Source: CAZSLI01 sp964607705
GTDB taxonomy: Bacteria; Actinomycetota; Coriobacteriia; Anaerosomatales; PHET01
Direction: 5' to 3'
NCBI GenBank assembly: GCA_964607705.1
Contig: CAZSLI010000005.1
Coordinates: 62,001 to 126,000 of the forward strand
DNA length: 64,000 bases
This document shows, one piece after another, positions 44,642 to 52,512 of this stretch; position 1 is the stretch's first letter, and each line of letters begins with the position of its first letter. Below the pieces are notes generated by a model, which had not been told where the DNA came from, did no database searches, and was given only the letters and a program-made list of their open reading frames with translations. A program made the translations under genes and the position numbers.

Positions 44642-46528
44642 TTGCAGTTGCGTCAGCTTTCCCATCGCCGAAAGATGCAGGTCCTTTCCGGGGTCCTGCT
44701 TGCCATGCTTCTCGGCGCTCTCGACGGGACCATCGTCGGCCCCGCCATGCCGCAGATCGTCCAAGAGCTCGGCGGCATGTCCATGCTCGCCTGGGTCTTC
44801 ACGATCTACTCGCTCACCTCGACGATAACCATCCCCATCGTGGGCAAGTTGTCGGACCTTTATGGACGCAAGTGGTTCTACCTGAGCGGAATCTCGATCT
44901 TCCTGCTTGGGTCGGCGTTGTCAGGTGCCTCGGGTGAACAGTGGCTGAACCAGCTATTCATCTCGCTCACCGGCCAGCCGAACGCCATGTTGCAGCTCAT
45001 CATCTTCCGCGGCATCCAAGGCGTCGGCGGCGGCATGATGATGGCCAACGGCATGGCGGTCATCGGCGACCTCTTCGAGGCCCGCGAGCGTGCGCGCTAT
45101 CAGGGGCTCATGGGCGCCGTGTTCGGCTTGGCTTCGGTGTTCGGCCCCGCGCTGGGTGGCTGGCTCACCGACTCGGTCTCGTGGCGTTGGATCTTCTACA
45201 TCAACATCCCATTCGGCATCCTTGCCCTGACCGTCCTCGCCAGGACGATGCCGCGTCCCGAAGGCGGACAGCAGCACCGCGTGGACTGGTGGGGCGCCAC
45301 GGCGCTCACCGCTGGGCTCGTGCCGCTGTTGCTCGCGCTCAACTGGGGCGGCTCCGCGTACGAGTGGAACTCGCCCACGATCCTCGCTCTGCTGGGCGCT
45401 GCGGCCGTCATGCTGGTCATCTTCGTCCTCCGAGAGCTCAAGGCATCAGAGCCGATCCTCGACATCCGCCTGTTCAAGGACCGCAGCTTCTCGGCGAGCA
45501 TGGGCGTGCTGTTCCTGTCGGGCGTCGGCATGTTCGGCTCGATCATGTTCCTGCCGACGTTCATGCAGATCGTCCAGGGACGCAGCGCATCGAGTTCAGG
45601 TGCGCTCCTCATGCCGATGATGCTTGGCTTGGTGGGGGCGTCCATCATCACCGGCCAGCTGATCGCTCGCACCGGCAAGTACAAGGTCTATGGCCTGTTC
45701 GGTCTGGCAGCCGCGGCGCTGGGCCTGTACCTCCTGTCGCAGCTCACTGTCTCCACAGGCCAGCTGTTCGTGATCGTCAGCATGATCCTCGTGGGCGGTG
45801 GCATCGGCGTGACGATGCCGCTATTCACCATCTCGCTGCAGTCGCAGTTCCGCGATCGCATCGGTGAGGTCACGGGCGCCCTGCAGTTCTTCCGGTCCAT
45901 CGGAGGCACGGTCGGCGTCGCGCTCCTCGGCGGCGTGATGAATGCGGCAATGCGCTCGACCCTAGCTGAGCGCATCGGCTCGCGCGGTTTGCCGTCGTTG
46001 GAGTTGCTCTGGGCGACCCAGCCCCAGCCCGGCCCGTTCTCGGCGGCGGGGATGAAGGCGCTGCTCGTGCGCTTCGCCGACAAGCTACCGGAGGGTGGCG
46101 AGAGGCTGTTCGGCGACTTCGTCAGCAACCTCAAGGTCATCGTGGACGGCAAGATCCCACAGAGCTTCGACCCGAGCGACGTGCTCAACACCCAGATGCT
46201 GCGGTCGGTCGGCAAGCTCGTGGCCGGCGTCCAGGCGCAGCTGCCGCCCCAGATGGCCGAGCAACTGCAGCTCAAGGAGGCCTGGGCCACGCTCGTCTTC
46301 GACCTGAAGTACGCCCTGACCGCCGGTGTGACCACGGCGTTCCTCTACGCGTCTGTGCTCCTCGTGGTCGCGTTCTTCGTGATGTTCCTGGTGCGCGAGG
46401 TTCCGCTGAGCGGCCGTGCGCACCTCGATACGGCCGCCGAGATCGGCACCGAGATCCTCATCGAGGAGTCGGTCCAGCCCTCGGATCACGAGCCGTCCGT
46501 GGTGGGCGAGGACGAGCCCGAAGCGTAG
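44642..46528 (+). CDS. MFS drug:H+ antiporter, DHA2/EmrB-QacA type (14 helices)
   Basis: 628 residues. The first helix carries LGALDGTIVGPAMPQIVQEL, the DHA2 motif, followed by the MFS loop GKLSDLYGRKWFY. A roughly 120-residue cytoplasmic/periplasmic segment between the last two helices (about 440-560, containing LPEGGERLFGDFVSNL) makes it longer than usual (about 500), a feature of some actinobacterial exporters. The TTG start has GAGGAG upstream. It forms an operon with the MarR gene. Substrate unknown. Confidence 0.92.
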   Translation: MQLRQLSHRRKMQVLSGVLLAMLLGALDGTIVGPAMPQIVQELGGMSMLAWVFTIYSLTSTITIPIVGKLSDLYGRKWFYLSGISIFLLGSALSGASGEQWLNQLFISLTGQPNAMLQLIIFRGIQGVGGGMMMANGMAVIGDLFEARERARYQGLMGAVFGLASVFGPALGGWLTDSVSWRWIFYINIPFGILALTVLARTMPRPEGGQQHRVDWWGATALTAGLVPLLLALNWGGSAYEWNSPTILALLGAAAVMLVIFVLRELKASEPILDIRLFKDRSFSASMGVLFLSGVGMFGSIMFLPTFMQIVQGRSASSSGALLMPMMLGLVGASIITGQLIARTGKYKVYGLFGLAAAALGLYLLSQLTVSTGQLFVIVSMILVGGGIGVTMPLFTISLQSQFRDRIGEVTGALQFFRSIGGTVGVALLGGVMNAAMRSTLAERIGSRGLPSLELLWATQPQPGPFSAAGMKALLVRFADKLPEGGERLFGDFVSNLKVIVDGKIPQSFDPSDVLNTQMLRSVGKLVAGVQAQLPPQMAEQLQLKEAWATLVFDLKYALTAGVTTAFLYASVLLVVAFFVMFLVREVPLSGRAHLDTAAEIGTEILIEESVQPSDHEPSVVGEDEPEA

Positions 46529-46538
46529 ACTGCCGCGC

Positions 46539-47438
46539 ATGACACGCACGACCGACACCCACGAGGCCCCCGATCTCGACGCCTTCATCGCGAAGGTCGC
46601 CGAGGAGGGGGCCTCGCTTTACCGCGACTTCCCGTGGCGGCACACACGCGACCCGTATGCCGTGCTGGTGAGCGAGGTCATGCTCCAGCAGACGCAGGTG
46701 CAGAGGGTCGTCGGCTACTACGAGCAGTGGCTTGCGGACTTCCCGACCCTCGAGGCGCTCGCAGCCGCCCCGGTCGAGGCGGTGCTGCGCGCGTGGCAGG
46801 GGCTCGGCTACAACCGTCGGGCCATGGCGCTGAAGCGACTCGCCGAGCACATCATTGCCGTGCACGTTGACTCGGGAGCAGTGGGCCCCGCACAGCTGCC
46901 GCGCACGGAGGCCGGCCTGCGTGCTCTGCCGGGCGTCGGCCCGGCCACTGCGGCGGGCGTGCTCGCGTTCGCCTTCGATGAACCGTCCGCGTATCTGGAG
47001 ACGAACGTGCGCACCGTCTTCTTGCACGAGCTCTTCGCCGACCGCGACGGCGTCAAGGACTCGGAGATCGCGCCGCTCGTCGCGCTGGCGTCGGAGCGTG
47101 CGCATGCCGCGGGGCTCGATCCCCGCGCGTGGAACTACGCGCTTCTCGACTACGGCGCCCACCTGAAGCGACTCGTGCCCAATCCCTCGCGGCGGAGCGC
47201 CCATCACACGCGCCAGTCCACCTTCGAAGGCTCACGGCGGCAGAAGAGGGCGTGGCTCCTGCGGGTGGTCCTCGACGACCCCGGCCACACCGCGCACCAC
47301 TATGCCCGTGACCTCGCAACTGCGGAGACTCGCGCGGGCCGTGAGGCACCCTCCGTGGCGGAAACGGCGGCGTTGCTCCAAGACCTCGTCGCCGACGGGA
47401 TGCTCGCCACGTCCGACGGGCGCTTCCGCACCGCGTGA
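46539..47438 (+). CDS. MutY-like HhH-GPD glycosylase lacking the [4Fe-4S] cysteines
   Basis: 299 residues. It resembles adenine glycosylase MutY: FPWRHTRDPYAVLVSEVMLQQTQV with the catalytic Glu, WQGLGYNRRAM, and helix-hairpin-helix LPGVGPATAAGVLAFAF. Two departures: the catalytic Asp loop (DGNV in MutY) reads ETNVRTV, replacing Asp by Glu, and the CX6CX2CX5C cluster region reads KRLVPNPSRRSAHHTRQST with no Cys. There is also no MutT-like 8-oxoG domain; the C-terminus looks like a winged helix. So it may be a divergent base-excision enzyme rather than a true MutY. The start is 11 bp after the MFS stop. Confidence 0.85.
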   Translation: MTRTTDTHEAPDLDAFIAKVAEEGASLYRDFPWRHTRDPYAVLVSEVMLQQTQVQRVVGYYEQWLADFPTLEALAAAPVEAVLRAWQGLGYNRRAMALKRLAEHIIAVHVDSGAVGPAQLPRTEAGLRALPGVGPATAAGVLAFAFDEPSAYLETNVRTVFLHELFADRDGVKDSEIAPLVALASERAHAAGLDPRAWNYALLDYGAHLKRLVPNPSRRSAHHTRQSTFEGSRRQKRAWLLRVVLDDPGHTAHHYARDLATAETRAGREAPSVAETAALLQDLVADGMLATSDGRFRTA

Positions 47439-47455
47439 TTCACCCCGAGAGGTGC

Positions 47456-47492
47456 GACGCCGCGCCACCACTTGGGGGGATGGCGCGGCGTC
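47456..47492. terminator. Terminator between convergent mutY-like and cytochrome genes
   Basis: A perfect 12-bp stem GACGCCGCGCCA/TGGCGCGGCGTC with a 13-base loop, followed on the plus strand by TCTCAACT. It lies between two convergent genes and could serve both. Confidence 0.8.
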
Positions 47493-47539
47493 TCAACTGC
47501 GCGGGGGCCTGGTCCCGCGCGGCTGTACTCAGGAGGGCC

Positions 47540-48691
47540 CTAGTACGGAACCTTGGGCTGGCCGGACACGTGACAGGTCTCGCAGTACATCGTCGTGTGG
47601 CACTTGAGGCACGCCTTCACGTCCTTCTTGGCGTACGTGGGGTGCTGCGGGAACCAGTCCTTGGCGGTGTTGCCCACCTTGTGGTGACAGTCGGAGCAGA
47701 ACTCGGTCGTGGCGGCTTCCTTCTTGGAGTTGGCGTGGCACCGGCCACACTCCTCGGGATGCTTGAGCGCTGCGTTCTTGTGGTCTTCCTTGAACTTCGC
47801 GGGGTGAGGTATCTCGGTCCCGTGGCAGTCGTCGCAGAACTTCTGCGCGTGGCACTGCCCGCAGTAAGAGACCTCCTCTATCGGCTTGAGCTCCTCCTCG
47901 GCCTTCTCGGCGCTGGGTTCCTCGGCGGTCGATGAGGCGGCCTCTTCGGCCTCGACTTCGGCGAGACGCGCCTGGTCCTCACGCGCCATCTCGGCGTGTC
48001 CGGTGGAGTCGCCGTACGGCGTGTAGAACGCGGGATCGGCGTGCGATGACGGGACCAGGTTGAAGTCCTCGGTGTGGCACGCCGAGCAGGTCCCCGGCGC
48101 CTTGGCGCCCGGCTCCTGGCTGTGGCAGCGGAAGCAGCCCTCCATCTGCATGAAGTCGACGTGCTTCTTGCTGCTCGCCAGGATGAGTTCGCCGGTCTCC
48201 TTGTGGGCGACCCGGTTGTGGCAGATGGTGCAGGCGATGCCCTCCGCCTTGTGCGCCTCGTGATCGATCTTCATGCCGGCGCTCGGGTTGATCTCCTTGA
48301 AACCCGCATGGCACTGAGTGCACTGCGTCATGGGGGTCTCGAGCGCCACTTCCGACTCCGGGTTGGGCGGTATCGGCTGGGTGCCCGTCGCGACCTTGTA
48401 GACGCCGTCGATGCCGAACTCCGCCTTGTGGATGAGGAAGGGCACCGGGTTTGCGGCGACCTTCGCATGGCACGCGACGCAGTTGATGTTGGCGTGAGCC
48501 GAGTGATCGTACGCGGCCACCGCATCGTCCATGACCGAGTGACAGACCTCGGTGCAGAACCAGTGGCTGGACGTGATGCTCACCGCAAGGATAAGCACGG
48601 CTGCAATGCCGAAGAGTCCGACGCCCGTCCAGATGATGTAGCGCGGACGTCTGACAGGGTCTTTCCACCCGGCGAGCGATAGTCGTTTCAT
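47540..48691 (-). CDS. NapC/NirT-like membrane-anchored cytochrome, 12 heme motifs
   Basis: 383 residues: a membrane helix at about 20-42, then CTEVCH (CX3CH) directly after the helix, and eleven CXXCH motifs. The first two heme sites and spacing resemble NapC/NirT quinol dehydrogenases, but the first is widened by one residue. A Glu/Ala-rich spacer of about 40 residues (EVEAEEAASSTAEE) divides the chain 6+6. Paralog of the gene at 49099: same order of motifs, shared SAGMKIDHEAH-like and CFRCH blocks. It likely takes electrons from menaquinol. Confidence 0.92.
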   Translation of the reverse strand: MKRLSLAGWKDPVRRPRYIIWTGVGLFGIAAVLILAVSITSSHWFCTEVCHSVMDDAVAAYDHSAHANINCVACHAKVAANPVPFLIHKAEFGIDGVYKVATGTQPIPPNPESEVALETPMTQCTQCHAGFKEINPSAGMKIDHEAHKAEGIACTICHNRVAHKETGELILASSKKHVDFMQMEGCFRCHSQEPGAKAPGTCSACHTEDFNLVPSSHADPAFYTPYGDSTGHAEMAREDQARLAEVEAEEAASSTAEEPSAEKAEEELKPIEEVSYCGQCHAQKFCDDCHGTEIPHPAKFKEDHKNAALKHPEECGRCHANSKKEAATTEFCSDCHHKVGNTAKDWFPQHPTYAKKDVKACLKCHTTMYCETCHVSGQPKVPY

Positions 48692-48827
48692 CGAGCCCTC
48701 CCCATTGGACGCGGGGCGCGCCGCCCGGCAGCTGCGCGCGTCCCCCTTTGTCTCCTACGAGGGGCCGAGCGTTTCTCCTGCCGCATTCATCCCTGCGTGG
48801 CATCGCGCGGCAAGGCCGTCGTGACTC

Positions 48828-48843
48828 TGTGACGTGCGTCACG
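48828..48843. promoter_or_regulatory. CRP/FNR-superfamily-like operator
   Basis: TGTGACGTGCGTCACG fits the TGTGA-N6-TCACA pattern except the last base, and its inner 14 bases are a perfect 6+6 palindrome (GTGACG-TG-CGTCAC). Located about 140 bp upstream of the minus-strand 12-heme cytochrome gene. CRP/FNR-type regulators commonly control anaerobic respiration genes. Which member acts here is unknown. Confidence 0.45.
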
Positions 48844-48908
48844 GGCGACATGGCGAATAGGACAAAAGTCCCATCAACAACCTTCGTCGAGAGGCCGAAC
48901 TACTCAGT

Positions 48909-49035
48909 GGGACCCGGTGAAACGCCACGTGGAGGGGGTCCCGGCGCCGGATTCCTCTACGGCTGCGGGCGCCGGATACAAATGCAGAGAGCCGTAGGGC
49001 CCGCGGGTGCCCCCTTGCGGGCCTTTTCCTTTTCC
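48909..49035 (+). ncRNA. Candidate structured RNA ending in an intrinsic terminator
   Basis: Plus-strand elements in order: GGGACCC (48909) pairs with GGGTCCC (48936-48942). CCGGCGCC (48941-48948) pairs with GGCGCCGG (48968-48975). The loop of that stem holds CTACGGCT (48957-48964), which pairs with AGCCGTAG (48990-48997), an H-type pseudoknot arrangement. GGCCCGC/GCGGGCC (48998-49023) then runs into TTTTCCTTTT. No plus-strand gene follows, so it would be a stand-alone small RNA. I do not recognise a known family. Confidence 0.4.
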
Positions 49036-49045
49036 CGGGGCGAAA

Positions 49046-49073
49046 GGGACGAGCCCTCGTGAGGGCCCGTCCC
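49046..49073 (-). terminator. Terminator downstream of the 49099-50304 cytochrome gene
   Basis: A 13-bp hairpin GGGACG-A-GCCCTC / GAGGGC-C-CGTCCC with a single A-C mismatch and a 2-base loop, 25 bases after the stop codon. On the minus strand it runs into TTTCGCC. Confidence 0.7.
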
Positions 49074-49098
49074 GTAGCCACCTATTCAGTCGAACCGG

Positions 49099-50304
49099 CT
49101 ACTTCCCTGCTGCTCGCTGCTTCGCGGCGAACTCGGCGGCCGACTGAGGCCCTTCGACGTGGCACACCGAGCAGTAGCGTGGATCGTGGCACTTGAAGCA
49201 CTCGCGAGTGCCTTGTGCTCGGACGACCGCCGGATGGCTCGAGACCCATGGCTTGTCGGGCGTGCTCGCCGGGTGGTGGCAGGCGTTGCACGAACCCGTA
49301 CCCTTGGCCTCCGATGCGTTGCGAGCGTGACATTGCGCGCAGACCGAGGTGTCCGCGTACGCCGCCTGGCTGTGGTTCTTCTTGAAGGACGCCGGGTGCG
49401 GGATCTGCGTCTTGTGGCAGTCGTCGCAGAACGATCCGACGTGGCAGGTGTAGCAGGAGTTGATCTGAGCCGAGGGCTTCAGCTCTCCGCGCGGCTCCTT
49501 GCCCTCGATCTCGCCGTGGCTCGGCTCCTCGGGCGGGCGCTTCTTGAAGAAGGCGATGTTGGCGGCGATCGTCGCGCTCTCGGCCTTGGCGGCCTTCGCA
49601 TGTCCGCCGGTGAGGCTGTACTGGTTCACCCATCCGCTGGCGTCGTGGCTACGCGGCTTCAGGTCGAAGTTCGCCGGGTGGCAGGTCCCGCACGCTCCCG
49701 GTGCCTTGGCTTCGGCGGTCTGGCCGTGGCAACGGAAACACGCATCCATGGTGAGCCAGTTGTCGTGCTTGCGGTCGCCCTCAAGTACGAGCTTGATGTT
49801 CTCCTCGGGATGCGCGACGCGGTTGTGGCACAGCGTGCACTGGATGCCCTTCTGGGCGTGCGCCTCGTGATCGATGATGATGCCCGCGCTCGTGTTGATC
49901 TTCCGCGTGCCGAGGTCGTGGCACTGCACGCACTGGGCCGCCGGCATCTCCTGGGCCACGTGGTTGTCGTGGTTCATCGGCAACTCGAACGTGCGGAACG
50001 CGGTGGTGATCGCGTCGGGGGCCACTTCGATCTTCTTCATCGTCATGGTGAGGCCGCTCGCGTTGACGGGCTCGTGGCAGGCCACGCATGCGACGTTCGT
50101 GTGACTGCTCTCGTTGTACGCGAGCGTGTTGTCGTCGTGCACGATGTGGCACGGCGTCGTGCAGAACCAGTAGGTGGACGTCCCGTCGATAGCCACCGCC
50201 CACACGACTACGAACAGGATGGAGAGCACCCCGAGCCACATGATCATGCGCGGCCGCTTACGGCTATCGCGAAAAGCAGGCAAGGGATTCAATCGGCGCA
50301 TCAA
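49099..50304 (-). CDS. NapC/NirT-like membrane-anchored cytochrome, 12 heme motifs (paralog)
   Basis: 401 residues: a membrane helix at about 20-40 (MIMWLGVLSILFVVVWAVAI), then the widened CTTPCH (CX3CH), CVACH and ten further CXXCH motifs. Order and spacing parallel the 47540-48691 gene, including SAGIIIDHEAH, CHNRVAH, CFRCH and the FCDDCHKTQIPHPASFK-type block, so the two arose by duplication. Between motifs six and seven lies a charged linker (FFKKRPPEEPSHGEIEGKE). Each gene has its own terminator, suggesting separate transcription. Confidence 0.92.
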   Translation of the reverse strand: MMRRLNPLPAFRDSRKRPRMIMWLGVLSILFVVVWAVAIDGTSTYWFCTTPCHIVHDDNTLAYNESSHTNVACVACHEPVNASGLTMTMKKIEVAPDAITTAFRTFELPMNHDNHVAQEMPAAQCVQCHDLGTRKINTSAGIIIDHEAHAQKGIQCTLCHNRVAHPEENIKLVLEGDRKHDNWLTMDACFRCHGQTAEAKAPGACGTCHPANFDLKPRSHDASGWVNQYSLTGGHAKAAKAESATIAANIAFFKKRPPEEPSHGEIEGKEPRGELKPSAQINSCYTCHVGSFCDDCHKTQIPHPASFKKNHSQAAYADTSVCAQCHARNASEAKGTGSCNACHHPASTPDKPWVSSHPAVVRAQGTRECFKCHDPRYCSVCHVEGPQSAAEFAAKQRAAGK

Positions 50305-50388
50305 GCATCCTTCGTCACTGAGAGTGTTGCGGCGGTTGCTACAGCAACGCTTGTTCCATTCGCAGCCAGTTGTGGCGGCCTTGTTCTT

Positions 50389-51573
50389 CTAGTTCTCGTC
50401 GAACAGTTCGACCAGCTCGCGTGCAACGTCGGCGAACGGCCGCCCATGCTCGCGTGCGATACGGGCCACGTCATCGGCTTCCGGCCGAGCACCCGCAGGT
50501 CCGATCTTGAAGCGGACAGGCCCATAGGGCGTGATCAGCTCGCATGCCTCGCGCTGGGCGATGAGTCGGTCGACCTCGGTACGGCGCACTCCCAGTGTAC
50601 CCGTGAGCGCGACCAGCCGACTCGCCAGGCGCTCGGCGTCCTCGGCGGCCGTCAACATCGAGAGGGTGATCGCGGGCCGGCCCTTCTTCATCACGATCGG
50701 GGACGTCCACACGTCGAGCGCGCCCTCACCGAGGAGCTGCTCCACGGCGACCGACACAGCCTCGGGCGAGAGGTGATCGACGTTCGACTCGAGCAGGGTC
50801 ACCACGTCATGGCTCAAGGTGGCGGGCTCCGGAGTCGGGTCACCCAGAACGAGCCGGCAGACATTCGGCGAGCCGATGTCGCGGGTGCCCGCGCCGTAGC
50901 CGATGACTCTCGGCTGCATCGCGGGCCACGAGCCGAAGCGATCCACGCACGTACGCAACAAAGCCGCTCCCGTGGGCGTCGTGAGCTCGCCGACGGGCGA
51001 CCCATCCTCCCTCGCCGGTCCGGCGAATGTGGGCATGCCGACGATCAGCGTTGCGGTGGCTGGGGCGGGGACCGGCAGAACGCCGTGCGCCGCACGCACC
51101 GTCCCTGCACCGACCGCCACAGTCGAGGCGACCAGTTCATGCACGCCAAGCGCTTCGAGCCCCGCGCAGACGCCGATGATGTCGGCGATGGAGTCGAGCG
51201 CGCCGACCTCGTGGAAGTGGACCTCGTCCGGTGCGCAGCCGTGCGCCAGCGCCTCCGCCTCCGCGATGTGGGCGAACGTCGCCAGGGCGCGCTCCTTCAC
51301 GCGAGCGGGCAGTGATGCGGTTTTGAGGAGGGCCCGCACATCGCTCCAGTGGCGGTGGACGGGATCCTCGGAAGCTTCGATCCGGACTCCCAGGGCGGCG
51401 ATGCCTCGGGAGCGGACACGCTCGACGATCACGGTGGCTTCGGGCGCCAGCGAGCCGACGAGCGCCTTGAGGTCCTCGGCAGTGAAGGTGCCCGATGAGG
51501 TTCCCGCGTCGAGCAGAGCGCCGAGGAACTTGTCACCGGACACGCCGGTGGAGCAGTCGAGATAGCCGATCAC
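50389..51573 (-). CDS. larC: LarC, nickel insertion into the pyridinium dithiocarboxylate mononucleotide cofactor
   Basis: 394 residues encoding LarC1 and LarC2 regions in one uninterrupted frame, whereas Lactobacillus needs a programmed frameshift. Family features: LDCSTGVSGDKFLGALLDAG at the N-terminus, a His-rich VHFHEVGALDSIADI, AHGVLPVPAPAT, TPTGAALL, and YGAGTRDI. LarC inserts Ni into the pincer nucleotide used by lactate racemase and related LarA enzymes. Overlaps larB by ATGA. No larE or larA is in the window. Confidence 0.95.
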   Translation of the reverse strand: MIGYLDCSTGVSGDKFLGALLDAGTSSGTFTAEDLKALVGSLAPEATVIVERVRSRGIAALGVRIEASEDPVHRHWSDVRALLKTASLPARVKERALATFAHIAEAEALAHGCAPDEVHFHEVGALDSIADIIGVCAGLEALGVHELVASTVAVGAGTVRAAHGVLPVPAPATATLIVGMPTFAGPAREDGSPVGELTTPTGAALLRTCVDRFGSWPAMQPRVIGYGAGTRDIGSPNVCRLVLGDPTPEPATLSHDVVTLLESNVDHLSPEAVSVAVEQLLGEGALDVWTSPIVMKKGRPAITLSMLTAAEDAERLASRLVALTGTLGVRRTEVDRLIAQREACELITPYGPVRFKIGPAGARPEADDVARIAREHGRPFADVARELVELFDEN

Positions 51574-52409
51574 GCCTGGTTCTCGGCCTTCTGGGAGTCG
51601 TCTTCAGCGCCCGTGGAGGACGCGGACGACAGGTCGGCCGCCCAGCCCGGGCGGTTGATGCGTGTTGCGAGAACGGCGGCGCCGAAACCGTTATCGATGT
51701 TCACTACGCCGATACCGCCTGCGCACGAGTTGAGCATGGTGAGCAGCGCCGAGACGCCGCCGAAGTTCGCGCCGTAGCCGACACTCGTGGGCACCGCCAC
51801 GACCGGCACGTCGACGAGTCCGGCGACCAGCGAAGGCAGGGCGCCTTCCATGCCGGCGACCGCGATGAGCACGCGAGCCGAGCGGAGGACGTCGGTGTGC
51901 GCGAGCACGCGGTGGACACCCGCGATGCCCACGTCGAAGAGACGGGTGACGCGGCAGCCCATCACCTCGGCGCACGCGGCTGCCTCCTCGGCAACGGGGA
52001 TGTCGGCGGTGCCGGCGCTGGCTACCACGACGTGGCCCTCGGAAGGGCGCTCGGCGCGCCGGTCGACCACGATGAGCCGCGGCATCTCGAGCCAGCGAGC
52101 GTCGTCGATCCGCCGGGCGACCGCCTGGTAGTGCTCGGGCGTGGCGCGCGTCGCGAGCACGACATCGCCGCGCTCGAGCAGCTCCTTGGCCACCGAGGCG
52201 ACCTGCTCGGGTGACTTCCCTTGGCAGAAGATGACCTCGGGAAAGCCGCAGCGCAGAGCGCGGTGATGGTCGACACGCGCCTCCGTGGCGCCTGACTCTC
52301 CGGTGACCTCGGCGAAGGGCAGCCCAGAGAGTTCAGCTGCCGCGGATGCCGGATCTACGGCGCCCGTGGCGACGTCGGCCAACAGGTTACGGAGTCTCTC
52401 GGGGTCCAT
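51570..52409 (-). CDS. larB: LarB, pyridinium-3,5-biscarboxylate mononucleotide synthase
   Basis: 279 residues. LarB carboxylates and hydrolyses nicotinate adenine dinucleotide, the first step to the nickel-pincer cofactor. The C-terminal two-thirds is PurE-like: VVVASAGTADIPVAEEAA, CRVTRLFDVGIAGVHRVL, VAGMEGALPSLVAGLVDVPVVAVPTSVGYGANFGG. The N-terminal part has DHHRALRCGFPEVIFCQGKS, the usual LarB lead. The ATG at 52409 starts MDPERLRNLLADVATG; an upstream 29-residue extension is not LarB-like. Confidence 0.95.
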   Translation of the reverse strand: MDPERLRNLLADVATGAVDPASAAAELSGLPFAEVTGESGATEARVDHHRALRCGFPEVIFCQGKSPEQVASVAKELLERGDVVLATRATPEHYQAVARRIDDARWLEMPRLIVVDRRAERPSEGHVVVASAGTADIPVAEEAAACAEVMGCRVTRLFDVGIAGVHRVLAHTDVLRSARVLIAVAGMEGALPSLVAGLVDVPVVAVPTSVGYGANFGGVSALLTMLNSCAGGIGVVNIDNGFGAAVLATRINRPGWAADLSSASSTGAEDDSQKAENQA

Positions 52410-52512
52410 GGCTCCTCGGCGGTGAATCGGCAGGTGGGGGCGGTACCGTATACTTGTACCACGTCGCCGGGCGCACCGAAGCCGGGCGCTTCGCATCCAT
52501 GGGTGGGGGCTC

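Larger units (their letters stand above)
48692..49098. other. 407-base gap between the two paralogous cytochrome genes
   Basis: No gene supported: the one longish plus-strand frame (48748-49062) is Arg/Pro-rich and has no ribosome site. The gap contains a CRP-like palindrome, a stretch with pseudoknot-forming inverted repeats that ends in a plus-strand terminator, and a minus-strand terminator for the 49099 gene. All are listed separately. The promoter of the 48691 gene should also lie here. Confidence 0.6.

Noticed and set aside
48748..49062. Plus-strand 104-codon frame in the gap between the two 12-heme genes
   Set aside because: No ribosome site, low-complexity Arg/Pro/Gly product, and it runs through palindromes and terminators.
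50389..51573. A programmed frameshift in larC as in Lactobacillus
   Set aside because: Both LarC halves are in one continuous frame here.
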